From assembly GCA_964291545.2 (NCBI GenBank), contig OZ219860.1, forward strand, positions 620,001 through 684,000: DNA of 64,000 nucleotides, written 5' to 3'. The position numbers and the translations under genes are program-made. Each line of letters begins with the position of its first letter. Positions within the stretch are counted from its first letter, which is position 1. Source of the stretch: G963667675 sp964291545 (lineage in GTDB: Bacteria > Chloroflexota > Dehalococcoidia > Lucifugimonadales > UBA3495). Positions 38,033-47,698 of the stretch are shown piece after piece. Below the pieces are notes generated by a model that saw only the letters and a program-made list of their open reading frames with translations, was not told the origin of the DNA and did no database searches.

Positions 38033-40579
38033 TTAGTCGTCTTCCAGGAGGTCGGCCGATCCGGCCCCGTTGGTCGAGTGGTGCCCGTTTCGAGATCCGT
38101 TTCCGTTCCCGTTGCCATTCGTCCGCTTCGGGTCTTGGAAACAAGCGAAGGAAGCTACGAAGTCGTCAACTTCCCGGTCCCGCCAGATGATTACTCCCTG
38201 GGTATTCCGGCCAACGACCCGAAAGTCCTCGAGCGTAACCCGGATAACGTGGCCCTTGGAGGAAATCACGAACATGTCCTGTCCAGCCGCGCTTGATACC
38301 ACCCTGGCGGACGCAACCGGCCCCGTCTTGTCCGTGACCCTGAAGGTCCGTACCCCTTGGCCGCCCCTGGAATGCCTGGGATAACCGGACATGGGCGTAG
38401 ACTTGCCGTAGCCTTGCCGGCTGACGATCACCAAGTGATTGCTGGGATAGCACGGGCTCATGGCTATAACCCGGTCCTTGTTTAGCAACTTCAGGCCTCG
38501 TACTCCTCCGGCAGATCGTGACCTCGGTGTGAGCTTTTCCACCGGGAAGCGTATGGCCTGGCCCATCTCAGACACCATCACGATGTCCTTGGCGTCTCCT
38601 ACCTGGGCTACGCTTACCAGTTCGTCGTCCGGCTCCAAGTCCATTGCCATCAGCCCGTTGGACCGGATGTTGGCCAACTGGCCGGTCTTTAACGCCTTGA
38701 TTTCTCCCATTTTCGTTGCCAGCACTAGTAGATAGTCCTCTGCTGGGTTTTCGATTGCCAGCATGACTTGGACCTGCTCGCTGTTGGACAACGGGATCAG
38801 GTTCACCAACGGGATGCCCCTGGACGTCCGCGACATGTCGCCGCGGACTTCAAACGCCCGCAGCTTATAGACGCGGCCCCGGTTGGAGAAGAAGAACAGC
38901 GTATCGTGAGTGTCCACCACAACCAGGTCCAGCAGGGCGTCATCCTCCCGGGTGGTCATGCCCTTAACCCCCTTACCCCCGCGGTGTTGGGTCCGGTAGG
39001 TCTCGGCAGGCACCCGCTTGATATATCCCCGCTGGCTCAGCGTCACCACGACGTCCCGGTGGGGAATGAATTGCTCGTCGCTCTGGTCTTCTACCTCTTC
39101 CTCGTGGATCACCGTGCGACGGGCATCTCCGAACTGCTTCTTCAGCTTTCTCGTTTCCGTCTTCACCGCGGCCAAGACCTTGGCCGGGTCTGCCAGCAGC
39201 TCTTCCAGTTCGGCGATGGTCTTTTGCAGGTCCTCGTGTTCCTTTTGCAGCTTCTCTCGCTCCAGCGCGGCCAGCCGGCGCAGTTGCATGTCCAAGATGG
39301 CCTGGGCCTGCACCTCGGTAAGCTGCAATTGCTCCATCAGGTAGAATCGGGCCGTTTCCACGTCGGCCGACCCCCGGATGATCCCGATTACCTCATCGAT
39401 GCGGTCCAACGCTAGCAGCAGGCCCTGAACGATGTGGTCACGGTCTTGAGCCTTCTTCAACAGGAACGCCGACCGGCGGCGGATAACTTCCCGCCGGTGT
39501 TCGACGAATAATTCCAGGGTCCTTTTGAGCGACAGCACCTGCGGCTGTCCGTCCACCAGCGCCAGCATGATGCTGTTGAAGGCCTTGCGCATGTCGGTGT
39601 GCTTCATCAAGTTGTTAAGCACAACGTTGGGTTCGGCGTCCCGCCGGAGCTCTATGACTACGCGCATGCCATGCCGGTCCGATTCGTCCCGGATTTCCGA
39701 CACTCCCTCAACGCGCTTGTCCCGCACCAACTGCGCAATCTTTTCCACCAGGCGGGCCTTGTTCACCTGGTAAGGCAGCTCTGTGATGAGAATCCGCTGC
39801 CGGTTCCCCCGCAGCTCTTCTATCTCGGTAGCCGCCTCCATCACTATTCGGCCCCGCCCGTTGTTGTAGGTGTCTACTATTCCTGCCTTGCCCCGTATGT
39901 GGGCCCCGGTGGGGAAGTCAGGCCCCTTTACGTACCGCAGCAGTCGTTCTATGGCGCAGTCCGGGTGGTCTATCAGGTAGCAAATAGCGTCGCAGACCTC
40001 AGAGAGGTTGTGCGGCGGTATGTCTGTCGACATGCCCACGGCGATGCCCGAGGCGCCGTTGACCAGCATGTTGGGCAGCCGCGCCGGCAGCACCGTAGGC
40101 TCTTGCAGTGAATCGTCGAAGTTGACCGTGAAGTCAATGGTGTCCAGTTCGATGTCCGCCAGCAGTTCCTCGGCGATGCCGGCCAGCTTCGCCTCGGTGT
40201 ACCGCATTGCCGCCGGCGGGTCCCCGTCCACGCTGCCGAAGTTCCCCTGGCCGTTTACCAGCGGGTACCTCATCGAAAAAGGCTGCGCCATCCTTACCGC
40301 GGCGTCGTATACTGAAGAGTCTCCGTGGGGATGGTACTTCCCCAACACTTCGCCAACTATGCGCGCGCTCTTTTTGTAGGAAGAGTTGGGCCGCAGGCCC
40401 ATCTCGTGCATCGCATAGAGAATTCGCCGTTGCACCGGTTTCAGCCCGTCTCGCACGTCGGGCAGCGCTCTCGATACGATTACGCTCATGGCGTAACTGA
40501 GATACGACGTACGCATCTCCTCTTCGATGCGAACCGGGGCGGTCGGCTGTTCCGGGGGTGTTGGCGCGGTAGTTACCAT
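38033..40579 (-). CDS. gyrA: DNA gyrase subunit A
   Basis: An 848-residue type IIA topoisomerase A subunit. RALPDVRDGLKPVQRRILYA, KYHPHGDSSVYDAAVRMAQP and the active-site Tyr127 in AAMRYTEAKL are standard. The C-terminal beta-pinwheel has the GyrA box as QHRGGKGVKG, one change from QRRGGKG, so this is gyrase and not topoisomerase IV. Quinolone-determining positions are Ser88 and Asp92, as in sensitive enzymes. The extreme C terminus is Gly/Asn-rich (FACFQDPKRTNGNGNGNGSR). It follows a GATase gene by 14 bases on the same strand and ends in a terminator. Confidence 0.97.
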   Translation of the reverse strand: MVTTAPTPPEQPTAPVRIEEEMRTSYLSYAMSVIVSRALPDVRDGLKPVQRRILYAMHEMGLRPNSSYKKSARIVGEVLGKYHPHGDSSVYDAAVRMAQPFSMRYPLVNGQGNFGSVDGDPPAAMRYTEAKLAGIAEELLADIELDTIDFTVNFDDSLQEPTVLPARLPNMLVNGASGIAVGMSTDIPPHNLSEVCDAICYLIDHPDCAIERLLRYVKGPDFPTGAHIRGKAGIVDTYNNGRGRIVMEAATEIEELRGNRQRILITELPYQVNKARLVEKIAQLVRDKRVEGVSEIRDESDRHGMRVVIELRRDAEPNVVLNNLMKHTDMRKAFNSIMLALVDGQPQVLSLKRTLELFVEHRREVIRRRSAFLLKKAQDRDHIVQGLLLALDRIDEVIGIIRGSADVETARFYLMEQLQLTEVQAQAILDMQLRRLAALEREKLQKEHEDLQKTIAELEELLADPAKVLAAVKTETRKLKKQFGDARRTVIHEEEVEDQSDEQFIPHRDVVVTLSQRGYIKRVPAETYRTQHRGGKGVKGMTTREDDALLDLVVVDTHDTLFFFSNRGRVYKLRAFEVRGDMSRTSRGIPLVNLIPLSNSEQVQVMLAIENPAEDYLLVLATKMGEIKALKTGQLANIRSNGLMAMDLEPDDELVSVAQVGDAKDIVMVSEMGQAIRFPVEKLTPRSRSAGGVRGLKLLNKDRVIAMSPCYPSNHLVIVSRQGYGKSTPMSGYPRHSRGGQGVRTFRVTDKTGPVASARVVSSAAGQDMFVISSKGHVIRVTLEDFRVVGRNTQGVIIWRDREVDDFVASFACFQDPKRTNGNGNGNGSRNGHHSTNGAGSADLLEDD

Positions 40580-40593
40580 GAATCGACGCTCCT

Positions 40594-41328
40594 TTATCCC
40601 TCGTTTGGCGCGCTTGGAGAAGTTCCATGCTCGGCGGCGTGAGCCTCCGCCGATTCACATAACCCGGCGAATAAGTTCGCGAAGAGCCTCGGCGTTTCGT
40701 CCTGCCGCTCAGGGTGGCACTGCACGCCGATAACCCATCGGTGTTCCGGGCTCTCCAAGCCCTCTATGATCCCGTCCTCCACACTGTAGGCCGTCGTCAT
40801 AAGGCGAGGCGCTCGTTGCGCCTCCGTCAGCCCCTGGTGGTGTCTGCTGTTGAGTCTAAAGAATCCTGCTTGCCCGATGACCGCCGCGGCTTTTGACCCC
40901 GGCGCTAGGTAAACCAGGTGCCGGGCCGACGCCCACTTCCCATCGATCTTTTCGGCGCGATGGTGAGGCAGGTCTTGAATCAACTGGCCGCCGAACGCCA
41001 CGTTCATCAACTGCATCCCGCGGCAGATGGCCAGCACCGGCATATCCCGGTCCAAGGCGTATTCCAGCGCGCCCAGTTCCAAATCGTCCAACGGGCGACA
41101 TAGCTCCAGGCCCGCGTTCGGGTCTGGAACCGCGTCATACAATTGGGGGTCAACGTCGGGTCCGCCGGATAGCATGAGACCGCCCACACCCTCCATCAAC
41201 TCCTCCGTTGGTCTAGTCCCGGCATCGGTGGCCAACAGGAGACGTACCTCGGTCCCCAGCGACTCGAGTACTTCTCGGTAGCGGCGGGCATTACGCGGGT
41301 CAACCGAAGTTAGCGCCACCACTGCCAT
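40594..41328 (-). CDS. Class I glutamine amidotransferase-like peptidase C26 (gamma-glutamyl-GABA hydrolase type)
   Basis: A 244-residue class I GATase of the PuuD/peptidase C26 type. GLMLSGGPDVDPQLYD is the oxyanion strand, MPVLAICRGMQLMNVAFGGQ the nucleophile elbow with the catalytic Cys, and VIGVQCHPERQ supplies the His-Glu pair. All three catalytic residues are intact. In known members the enzyme cuts gamma-glutamyl amides (for example in putrescine degradation), but here only the fold is certain. ATG 41328 (MAVVALTSVDPRN) is preferred to the longer 41379. It lies 14 bases upstream of gyrA and is probably co-transcribed. Confidence 0.88.
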   Translation of the reverse strand: MAVVALTSVDPRNARRYREVLESLGTEVRLLLATDAGTRPTEELMEGVGGLMLSGGPDVDPQLYDAVPDPNAGLELCRPLDDLELGALEYALDRDMPVLAICRGMQLMNVAFGGQLIQDLPHHRAEKIDGKWASARHLVYLAPGSKAAAVIGQAGFFRLNSRHHQGLTEAQRAPRLMTTAYSVEDGIIEGLESPEHRWVIGVQCHPERQDETPRLFANLFAGLCESAEAHAAEHGTSPSAPNEG

Positions 41329-41362
41329 ACCACAACATATTGTACCTGATTTACCGCCGAAA

Positions 41363-41448
41363 ATACAGCATCCTACCAAAGCTAGGGGTAAGGCCTGATT
41401 TCATTCGATTGTATACAGCATCCAATTTTGTTAATCTTAGGTAAGGCC
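41363..41448. repeat. Two diverged tandem repeat units of about 50 bp
   Basis: ATACAGCATCC occurs at 41363-41373 and 41413-41423, and GGTAAGGCC at 41387-41395 and 41440-41448. The two motif pairs repeat in the same order with a period of 50-53 bases. They lie between divergent GATase/gyrA and xdhC genes and may be a duplicated binding site or a decayed repeat. Confidence 0.5.
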
Positions 41449-41491
41449 AAACCAATATCGGGACTTCGGTCCCGCTGAACGGATTTTCGGT

Positions 41492-42619
41492 ATGAAAGAA
41501 GTCATTCAAGGAGCGGTCGACGAGCTGAACGACGGCCAACCGTGCGTACTGGCTACGGTAGTCCGGACCAAGGGCTCGACTCCGCAGAAGGCCGGGGCAA
41601 TGCTCTTGGTGCGGCAAGATGGCACCGGCGCAGGCACTTTAGGTGGAGGCTGCGTCGAGGGCGACATCTGGTTCGCCGCCAGGGAAATACTTCGCAAAGG
41701 CGGCGGCCCGGAGTTTAAGGACTATTTCTTGAACGAAGACGTGGCCGCCCGCGACGGGCTGGTCTGCGGCGGGACTATGTATTTCTACTTGGAACCCGTC
41801 CGCGATCCGGCCGCGTTCCTGCCCATGGCCTCCGAGATAGTCGGCGCTTACGAGGGTGGCGACCCCGTCGCCTTGGCGACAGTCGTGAATGTTCCCGATG
41901 GCGCGGGTAACATGGGCGCAAAGCTCCTGTTGCGTATCAACGGCTCGGTGGAAGGCTCTCTTGGGGACCCGGTCTTGGACTCCCAGGCCATCGAGGCCGC
42001 CCGGCGCGTGGCAGAAGTAGGCAACACCGAATCGCTGACCACCGCCGACGGTGTAGAAGTCTTCGTAGAAGGATTCACCACGCCGCCAACGTTGGTCATG
42101 GTCGGCGGCGGCCACGTTGGTAAAGCCACTGCGGATCTAGCCCGGGCGTTAGGGTACCGGGTTTACGTGGTCGACGACCGGTCGGAATTCGCCAATGCCG
42201 AGCGCTTTCCCTATGCTGAACAGATCGTGGTTGCTCCGTATGACCGCTGGGCCGACGACATGACCCTCAACGTCAACACCTTCGTCGTCGTCGCCACCCG
42301 CGGCCACCGCTTTGACGACCTTGCCCTTGAAACAGCTCTGGATACGCGCGCTCGTTATATCGGCCTTCTTGGCAGCAGGCGCAAGACCTTAATGATATAC
42401 CAGCGCCTTTCCCAGAACGGTGTTCCGGTAGAACGCCTGAAGCAGGTGCGCGCTCCCGTGGGCCTCGACATCGGCGCGTTGACTCCGGAAGAGCTGGCCG
42501 TCAGCATAATGTCGGAAATAATCATGGTGCGTCGCGGCGGCGCCGGCGGGACCATGCAGATGGACGACTGGTACATCCAGCGGGCCGCCGACATCGGCCA
42601 CCGCACCGTCCAGGTCTAG
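41492..42619 (+). CDS. XdhC/CoxI-family protein
   Basis: A 375-residue XdhC-type chaperone. The N-terminal XdhC_CoxI domain (CVLATVVRTKGSTPQKAGAM, GTLGGGCVEGDIWFAAREIL with the conserved Cys, and GLVCGGTMYFYLEP) is followed by the Rossmann domain XdhC_C (TLVMVGGGHVGKATADLARA, YVVDDRSEFAN, RYIGLLGSRRKT). These proteins bind the molybdenum cofactor, promote its sulfuration and hand it to xanthine-dehydrogenase-type enzymes. No Mo hydroxylase structural genes are in the window. The MocA-like gene follows 15 bases later. Confidence 0.94.
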   Translation: MKEVIQGAVDELNDGQPCVLATVVRTKGSTPQKAGAMLLVRQDGTGAGTLGGGCVEGDIWFAAREILRKGGGPEFKDYFLNEDVAARDGLVCGGTMYFYLEPVRDPAAFLPMASEIVGAYEGGDPVALATVVNVPDGAGNMGAKLLLRINGSVEGSLGDPVLDSQAIEAARRVAEVGNTESLTTADGVEVFVEGFTTPPTLVMVGGGHVGKATADLARALGYRVYVVDDRSEFANAERFPYAEQIVVAPYDRWADDMTLNVNTFVVVATRGHRFDDLALETALDTRARYIGLLGSRRKTLMIYQRLSQNGVPVERLKQVRAPVGLDIGALTPEELAVSIMSEIIMVRRGGAGGTMQMDDWYIQRAADIGHRTVQV

Positions 42620-42634
42620 CCATCTCGACCGCCA

Positions 42635-43228
42635 ATGCCTGACACCGCTGCCCTACTCCTCGCCGCCGGCGAGTCCCGCCGTATGGGCAGTTCCAAGGCT
42701 CTCCTTCCATGGAAGGGAGTTCCTCTGGTCGACCACCAGCTAACCGCTCTGCGTCAGGCCGGGATAGAAACGGTCATCGTCGTACTTGGCCACCAGGCCG
42801 ATGACTTGGAACCAATCATCGGCAGTCGACCAGGCGTCACCGTCGCGGTCAATTCCAATTATTCCCAGGGCAAGACCACTTCCATCAAGACGGGCCTCAG
42901 CGCATTACCCGACGCGCTAACCTATTCCTCCATAGTGATTCTCAACGTCGACCAACCGCGGGAGCCCGCCACTATCCGGACCCTCGTACGCAGCCATCGG
43001 GAAGCTAAGGCCCTGATTACCATACCCACCTACGAGGGCAAGGGAGGACATCCGATCATCGTGGACTCTTCACTGATGGACGAACTGCTTTCCATCAGCG
43101 AGGAGACTCAAGGAGTCAAAGCCCTCGTCCGACGTCGCGAGGACAGAGTCCTGCGCACCGAGATGACCGCCGATGTCCTATGGGACCTCAACACCCCGGA
43201 GGAGTACCAGCAGGCCCTGGGGCCCTGA
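42635..43228 (+). CDS. Molybdenum cofactor cytidylyltransferase-like NTP transferase (MocA/MobA)
   Basis: A 197-residue nucleotidyltransferase. LLLAAGESRRMGSSKALLPW is the MobA/MocA nucleotide-binding signature. NSNYSQGKTTSIKTGLSAL and ILNVDQPREPATIRTLV (metal-binding Asp) follow, and GGHPIIVDSSLMDEL closes the site. Paired with XdhC (15 bases), this points to CTP transfer to molybdopterin for MCD-cofactor enzymes. Length is at the short end of MocA (about 200), consistent with a single-domain enzyme. GTP use (MobA-like) is not excluded. Confidence 0.9.
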   Translation: MPDTAALLLAAGESRRMGSSKALLPWKGVPLVDHQLTALRQAGIETVIVVLGHQADDLEPIIGSRPGVTVAVNSNYSQGKTTSIKTGLSALPDALTYSSIVILNVDQPREPATIRTLVRSHREAKALITIPTYEGKGGHPIIVDSSLMDELLSISEETQGVKALVRRREDRVLRTEMTADVLWDLNTPEEYQQALGP

Positions 43229-43303
43229 TTCTCGCCCCCATTGCCCTTGGTTTACTGACACCGCGGGCAGGATTAGCGTCTCTCCGTATGCTAGAATTGG
43301 CCC

Positions 43304-46300
43304 ATGCCCCTGTCCCAGTTCCACCCCCTTATCCAGCAGTGGTTCAGAAGGCGGTTTGACGCCCCAACTCCGGCTCAGGAGACCGGGTGGCCCGCCATCG
43401 CCAGCGGGCGTCATACCCTAATCGCCGCTCCCACCGGCTCCGGCAAGACCCTGGCCGCTTTCCTCACCTGTATCGATACCCTCGTCCGGGACGGACTGAA
43501 CGGCGGCCTCCCCGATGAGACCCAGGTGGTATACGTTTCACCCCTCAAGGCCCTCTCAAACGACATCCACAAGAATTTGGCGGCTCCACTGCAGGAGATA
43601 GCGGCGCTGGCTGACGAGGCTGGTGTCGACTTTCCCGAGATTCGCGCCGCTGTACGCACCGGAGATACTCCACCATCTCAGCGACAGCGCATGGCCAAGA
43701 AACCGCCCCACATTCTTATAACCACTCCCGAATCTCTATATATACTCCTCAGCTCTCGCAGCGGCCGCAAGGCGCTGAGCGGCGTCAAGACCCTGATCCT
43801 GGACGAAATTCATGCCGTGGCCCGGGATAAGCGAGGCGGGCATCTGACCTTGTCGGTGGAACGTCTTTGCGCCCTTGCCTCAGGACCCGTCACCCGCATC
43901 GGCCTGTCCGCAACCCAGCGGCCCATAGAGGAGACCGCCCGGTTCCTGGTGGGAACCGGCAACCTTCATCCAGACGGCGCGCCAGATTGCCTAATCGTCA
44001 ACGCCGGACACGCCCGCTCCCTGAACCTCGACGTGCACATGCCCGGACTGGAACTGGGCCCCATAGCCACACATGAGATTTGGGCCGAGACTCTTGACTC
44101 CATCGCCGCCATGACCCAGACACATGGCGTCACCTTGGTCTTCGCCAACACCCGGCGGTTGGTCGAGCGTATCGCCCACCAACTGTCTCAACGTCTTGGT
44201 GAAGAGGCGGTTGTCCCCCACCACGGCAGCCTCTCCCGCAGCACCAGGCTGGCCGCCGAGGAGAAGCTCCGCGCCGGACAGGTTAAAGTCTGCGTCGCCA
44301 CAGCCTCCCTGGAGCTGGGCATCGACATTGGTCTGGTCGACTTGGTGTGTCAGGTGGGCGCGCCCCGGTCCATTAACCTCCTTCTGCAACGCGTCGGCCG
44401 GTCCGGTCACGTAGTTGGCGGCACTCCCAAGGGTCGGCTGTTTCCACTGACCCGCGATGAACTAGTCGAGTGCATTGCCCTTGCCAGGGCAGTTCGCATG
44501 GGTGACCTGGATACCATCAGGATTCCAGGCTGGCCGTTGGACGTGCTGTCCCAACAACTTGTCGCCACCTGCGCCCAGGAAGAGTGGCATGAGGGCGACC
44601 TCTTCGATCTCTGCCGCCGGGCATATCCGTACCGCGACCTTCCCCGGCAGAAGTTCGACCAGGTAGTCGACGTACTCTCCGAGGGCTTCGCCTCTCGGCT
44701 GGGCAACAAGGGAGCATTTCTCCACCGGGACGGCGTAAACCACCGCTTGAAAGCTCGGCGCGGCGCATCGATTGCTGCCATGACCAGCGGCGGCGCCATC
44801 CCGGACAATGCCGACTACGACGTAATCGCCGAACCCGAAGAAGCCTTTGTGGGCACAGTCAACGAGGACTTCGCCATCGAAAGCATGGCTGGCGACGTCT
44901 TTCTTCTCGGCAACACGCCCTGGAAGATCCGCCGCGTCGAAAGCGGTCGCGTCCGGGTTGAGGACGCCCAGGGCCAGTCCCCCACGGTTCCATTCTGGTT
45001 GGGCGAGGCCCCGGGCAGGACCCGCGCGCTTTCCGACCACGTCACGGCCCTCCGGGAAGGCGTCTCGGAACGAATTCACAACCAGGAAGAGGCCCAGGCC
45101 TGGGTCCGCGCCGAGAGCGGCGTCGACACTGAAGCCTGCCGCCAACTGGTAGCTTACGTCGAAGAGGGTCGTCGAGTTCTCGGCATGGTGCCCTCCGGCC
45201 GGCGGGTCGTAGCCGAGCGCTTTTTTGACGATACCGGCGGCATGCAGTTGGTAATCCACGCCCCCTTCGGCGCGGGCATCAACCGGGCCTGGGGCATGGC
45301 CCTCAGAAAGCAAATATGCCGCAACTTCGACTTTGAACTGCAAGCCGCGGCCACCGACGACGGCATCAACTTTTCATTGGGGCCCAGTCTCTCGTTTCCT
45401 CTGGATGAAGTCTTCAATTATCTCTCCTCCCGCAACGTCGAAACCGTGTTGCGTCAGGCTGTCCTCCAAGCGCCCATGTTCGCCGTCCGCTGGCGCTGGA
45501 ATGCCTCCCGCTCACTGGCCGTATTGCGCCACGCCGGAGGCCGCAAGGTCCCCGCTCCCTTGTTGCGCATGCGCTCAGACGATCTCTTGGCGGCTGTCTT
45601 CCCCGCACAGGTCGAGTGCCGGGACAACGCGGGATTTGGCGACGTCGAAGTACCGGACCATCCGTTGACATTCGAGACCATACGCGACTGCCTGACCGAA
45701 GCCGCCGACCTGGAGGGCTTGCAGGCTGTTCTGGCTGCTATCGAATCCGGCGAGATTCAAGTCTATGCAAAAGATACCGTCCAACCCTCGGTCTTTGCCC
45801 ACCAGTTACTCAACACCATGCCCTACGCTTTCCTCGACAACGCTCCCCTGGAGGAGCGCCGCACCCGCGCCGTCTCCCTGCGCCGGGCCCTTCCGGATGA
45901 CGCCCGTGACCTGAGCGCCATGGACTCAAACGCCATAGCTGAGGAAGCACGTAACGCCTGGCCTCGAATCCGCGATGCCGACGAGCTCCACGACTCCCTC
46001 CTGGTCCTTGGATTGCTGCCCCAACGCGTAGCTATGCAGCGCTGCGCCGGCCTGGCGACCGGCGACATCCAAGGCTGGTTCGCTCATTTGAGACAGACCG
46101 GCCGCGCTTACACGGTCACTCCTCCCGGCGGGCACCCGGTCTGGGTGGCCGCCGAGCGTCTTCCGCTGGCCCGGTCAGTTTTTCCTGAAGGCGTGCTGGA
46201 GCCTGTCCCCGGTGACCACCGGTTCCCGTCCGGCCAAGACCCTGACGCTGCAGCCGCTGCGGAGGCAGTCCTCTCCGTAGTTAGGGGCTGGGTTGAATGT

Positions 46301-47698
46301 TCCGGTCCTCTCACCACTTCTGAGCTTGCTGGCATCCTGCAACTAACCCCACCCGACATCGAATACTCGGTATCCCGACTTGAGAACGAAGGTACGGTTC
46401 TAAAGGGCCGTTTCAAGCCCGGCAGGGCCGAGCAAGAGTTTTGCGACCGCCGAATTCTCGCTCGCATCCATCGTTCCACCATCGAAGGTCTACGCTCACA
46501 GGTGGAGCCCGTTTCTCCCGCCGAATTCCTCCGGTTCCTTTTCAGATGGCAGTATGCCGCTCCCTTTGCCAGATTACACGGAGAGGGAGGGCTTCTGGAT
46601 GTGGTGGACAAGCTCCAGGGCTTCGAACTGGCTTCCGGAGCGTGGGAACGGGAAGTTCTCCCGGCACGCATCGTCGACTACCGCCCTGGGATTCTAGACA
46701 ACCTCTGCATGAGTGGAGAAGTCGTCTGGGGCCGCTTCTCTGGTCGGCGGGACAATAGTGGCTTCCCTACGGGACGCAACAGCCTGACCCGCTCCACACC
46801 CATTTCCATCGCCCACCGCGAGTCCTTGCCCTGGCTTTTGAGCGGTTGCGCCGAGCCCGGTAGCGACCTCTCAGGCGCTCCGCATGAGTTGGTCCAGGTC
46901 CTGTCCCAACGCGGAGCGTCGTTTCTGTCCGACTTGGTGTCCGCCACCGGCCGGCTTTCCTCAGACGTTGAGGATCTCTTGTGGCAGCTTGCGGCCGCCG
47001 GCATGGTCACCGCAGACAGCGTGGAACCCTTGAGGCTCCGCATCTCCGGTAAACCCTCGGACCGTACAAACCACCGGCGTACCAGGACCAACGGCGCTTC
47101 ATCATCCAGGGTGCCGCCGTTACATTTGAACGGCCATCGCGAGAGCCTGCGAGACCGTCGACGGCCCAGGGCTTCGTACAGCCGTTGGTGGCTGTTCGAT
47201 GTGAAAAACACATACTCCGATACTGTCGAACTTCGGGCGTGGCAGTTGCTCAGCCGTTACGGCATCCTCTTTCCCGAGCTATTGCACCGTGAGTCTATGG
47301 CCCCGCCATGGCGCATCCTGGTCCAAGTCCTACGCCGTCTAGAAGCCCGCGGCGAGATTCGCGGCGGCCGCTTTGTCAGCGGCCTGGTCGGTGAGCAGTT
47401 CGCCCTCCCTGAGGCCGTTGATGAATTGCGCTCTTCACGCAAGCGGGGGCCTGACGGTCGTCTAATACTCCTCTCGGCCTGCGACCCGCTGAATCTCGTT
47501 GGAATCCTCACTCCCGGCGCCCGGATACCCGCCGTCCTGGGCAATAAGATCGTGTTCAGCGACGGCCTGCCCGTATGCTCGCTGGAAAATGGTAACGTAG
47601 TATGTCGCTGGGAAGGCGACGGCTCGGTGTTGGAGCGGTCCCGCGCTCTGTTGGCTCCCAGACAAACTTCGAAACATAACTTGGAGGTTAGATTGTGA
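43304..47698 (+). CDS. lhr: Lhr-family ATP-dependent helicase, full-length form
   Basis: A 1464-residue superfamily 2 helicase. Walker A APTGSGKTL (42-50), PLKALSNDI, TPESLYILLS, DEIH-box LILDEIHAVARDKRG, motif III GLSATQRP, FANTRRLVERIA, and motif VI LQRVGRSGH. After the helicase core (about 1-420) come the winged-helix and Lhr-specific domains (the 'Lhr core', to about 850) and a long C-terminal region (about 850-1464) as in E. coli Lhr (1538 residues). Lhr unwinds DNA:RNA and DNA:DNA and acts in DNA repair. ATG 43304 is typical. It overlaps the next gene by 4 bases (GTGA). Confidence 0.95.
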   Translation: MPLSQFHPLIQQWFRRRFDAPTPAQETGWPAIASGRHTLIAAPTGSGKTLAAFLTCIDTLVRDGLNGGLPDETQVVYVSPLKALSNDIHKNLAAPLQEIAALADEAGVDFPEIRAAVRTGDTPPSQRQRMAKKPPHILITTPESLYILLSSRSGRKALSGVKTLILDEIHAVARDKRGGHLTLSVERLCALASGPVTRIGLSATQRPIEETARFLVGTGNLHPDGAPDCLIVNAGHARSLNLDVHMPGLELGPIATHEIWAETLDSIAAMTQTHGVTLVFANTRRLVERIAHQLSQRLGEEAVVPHHGSLSRSTRLAAEEKLRAGQVKVCVATASLELGIDIGLVDLVCQVGAPRSINLLLQRVGRSGHVVGGTPKGRLFPLTRDELVECIALARAVRMGDLDTIRIPGWPLDVLSQQLVATCAQEEWHEGDLFDLCRRAYPYRDLPRQKFDQVVDVLSEGFASRLGNKGAFLHRDGVNHRLKARRGASIAAMTSGGAIPDNADYDVIAEPEEAFVGTVNEDFAIESMAGDVFLLGNTPWKIRRVESGRVRVEDAQGQSPTVPFWLGEAPGRTRALSDHVTALREGVSERIHNQEEAQAWVRAESGVDTEACRQLVAYVEEGRRVLGMVPSGRRVVAERFFDDTGGMQLVIHAPFGAGINRAWGMALRKQICRNFDFELQAAATDDGINFSLGPSLSFPLDEVFNYLSSRNVETVLRQAVLQAPMFAVRWRWNASRSLAVLRHAGGRKVPAPLLRMRSDDLLAAVFPAQVECRDNAGFGDVEVPDHPLTFETIRDCLTEAADLEGLQAVLAAIESGEIQVYAKDTVQPSVFAHQLLNTMPYAFLDNAPLEERRTRAVSLRRALPDDARDLSAMDSNAIAEEARNAWPRIRDADELHDSLLVLGLLPQRVAMQRCAGLATGDIQGWFAHLRQTGRAYTVTPPGGHPVWVAAERLPLARSVFPEGVLEPVPGDHRFPSGQDPDAAAAAEAVLSVVRGWVECSGPLTTSELAGILQLTPPDIEYSVSRLENEGTVLKGRFKPGRAEQEFCDRRILARIHRSTIEGLRSQVEPVSPAEFLRFLFRWQYAAPFARLHGEGGLLDVVDKLQGFELASGAWEREVLPARIVDYRPGILDNLCMSGEVVWGRFSGRRDNSGFPTGRNSLTRSTPISIAHRESLPWLLSGCAEPGSDLSGAPHELVQVLSQRGASFLSDLVSATGRLSSDVEDLLWQLAAAGMVTADSVEPLRLRISGKPSDRTNHRRTRTNGASSSRVPPLHLNGHRESLRDRRRPRASYSRWWLFDVKNTYSDTVELRAWQLLSRYGILFPELLHRESMAPPWRILVQVLRRLEARGEIRGGRFVSGLVGEQFALPEAVDELRSSRKRGPDGRLILLSACDPLNLVGILTPGARIPAVLGNKIVFSDGLPVCSLENGNVVCRWEGDGSVLERSRALLAPRQTSKHNLEVRL

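Noticed and set aside
44462..45343. 293-codon minus-strand ORF inside lhr
   Set aside because: Antisense to a fully conserved helicase region; no domain.
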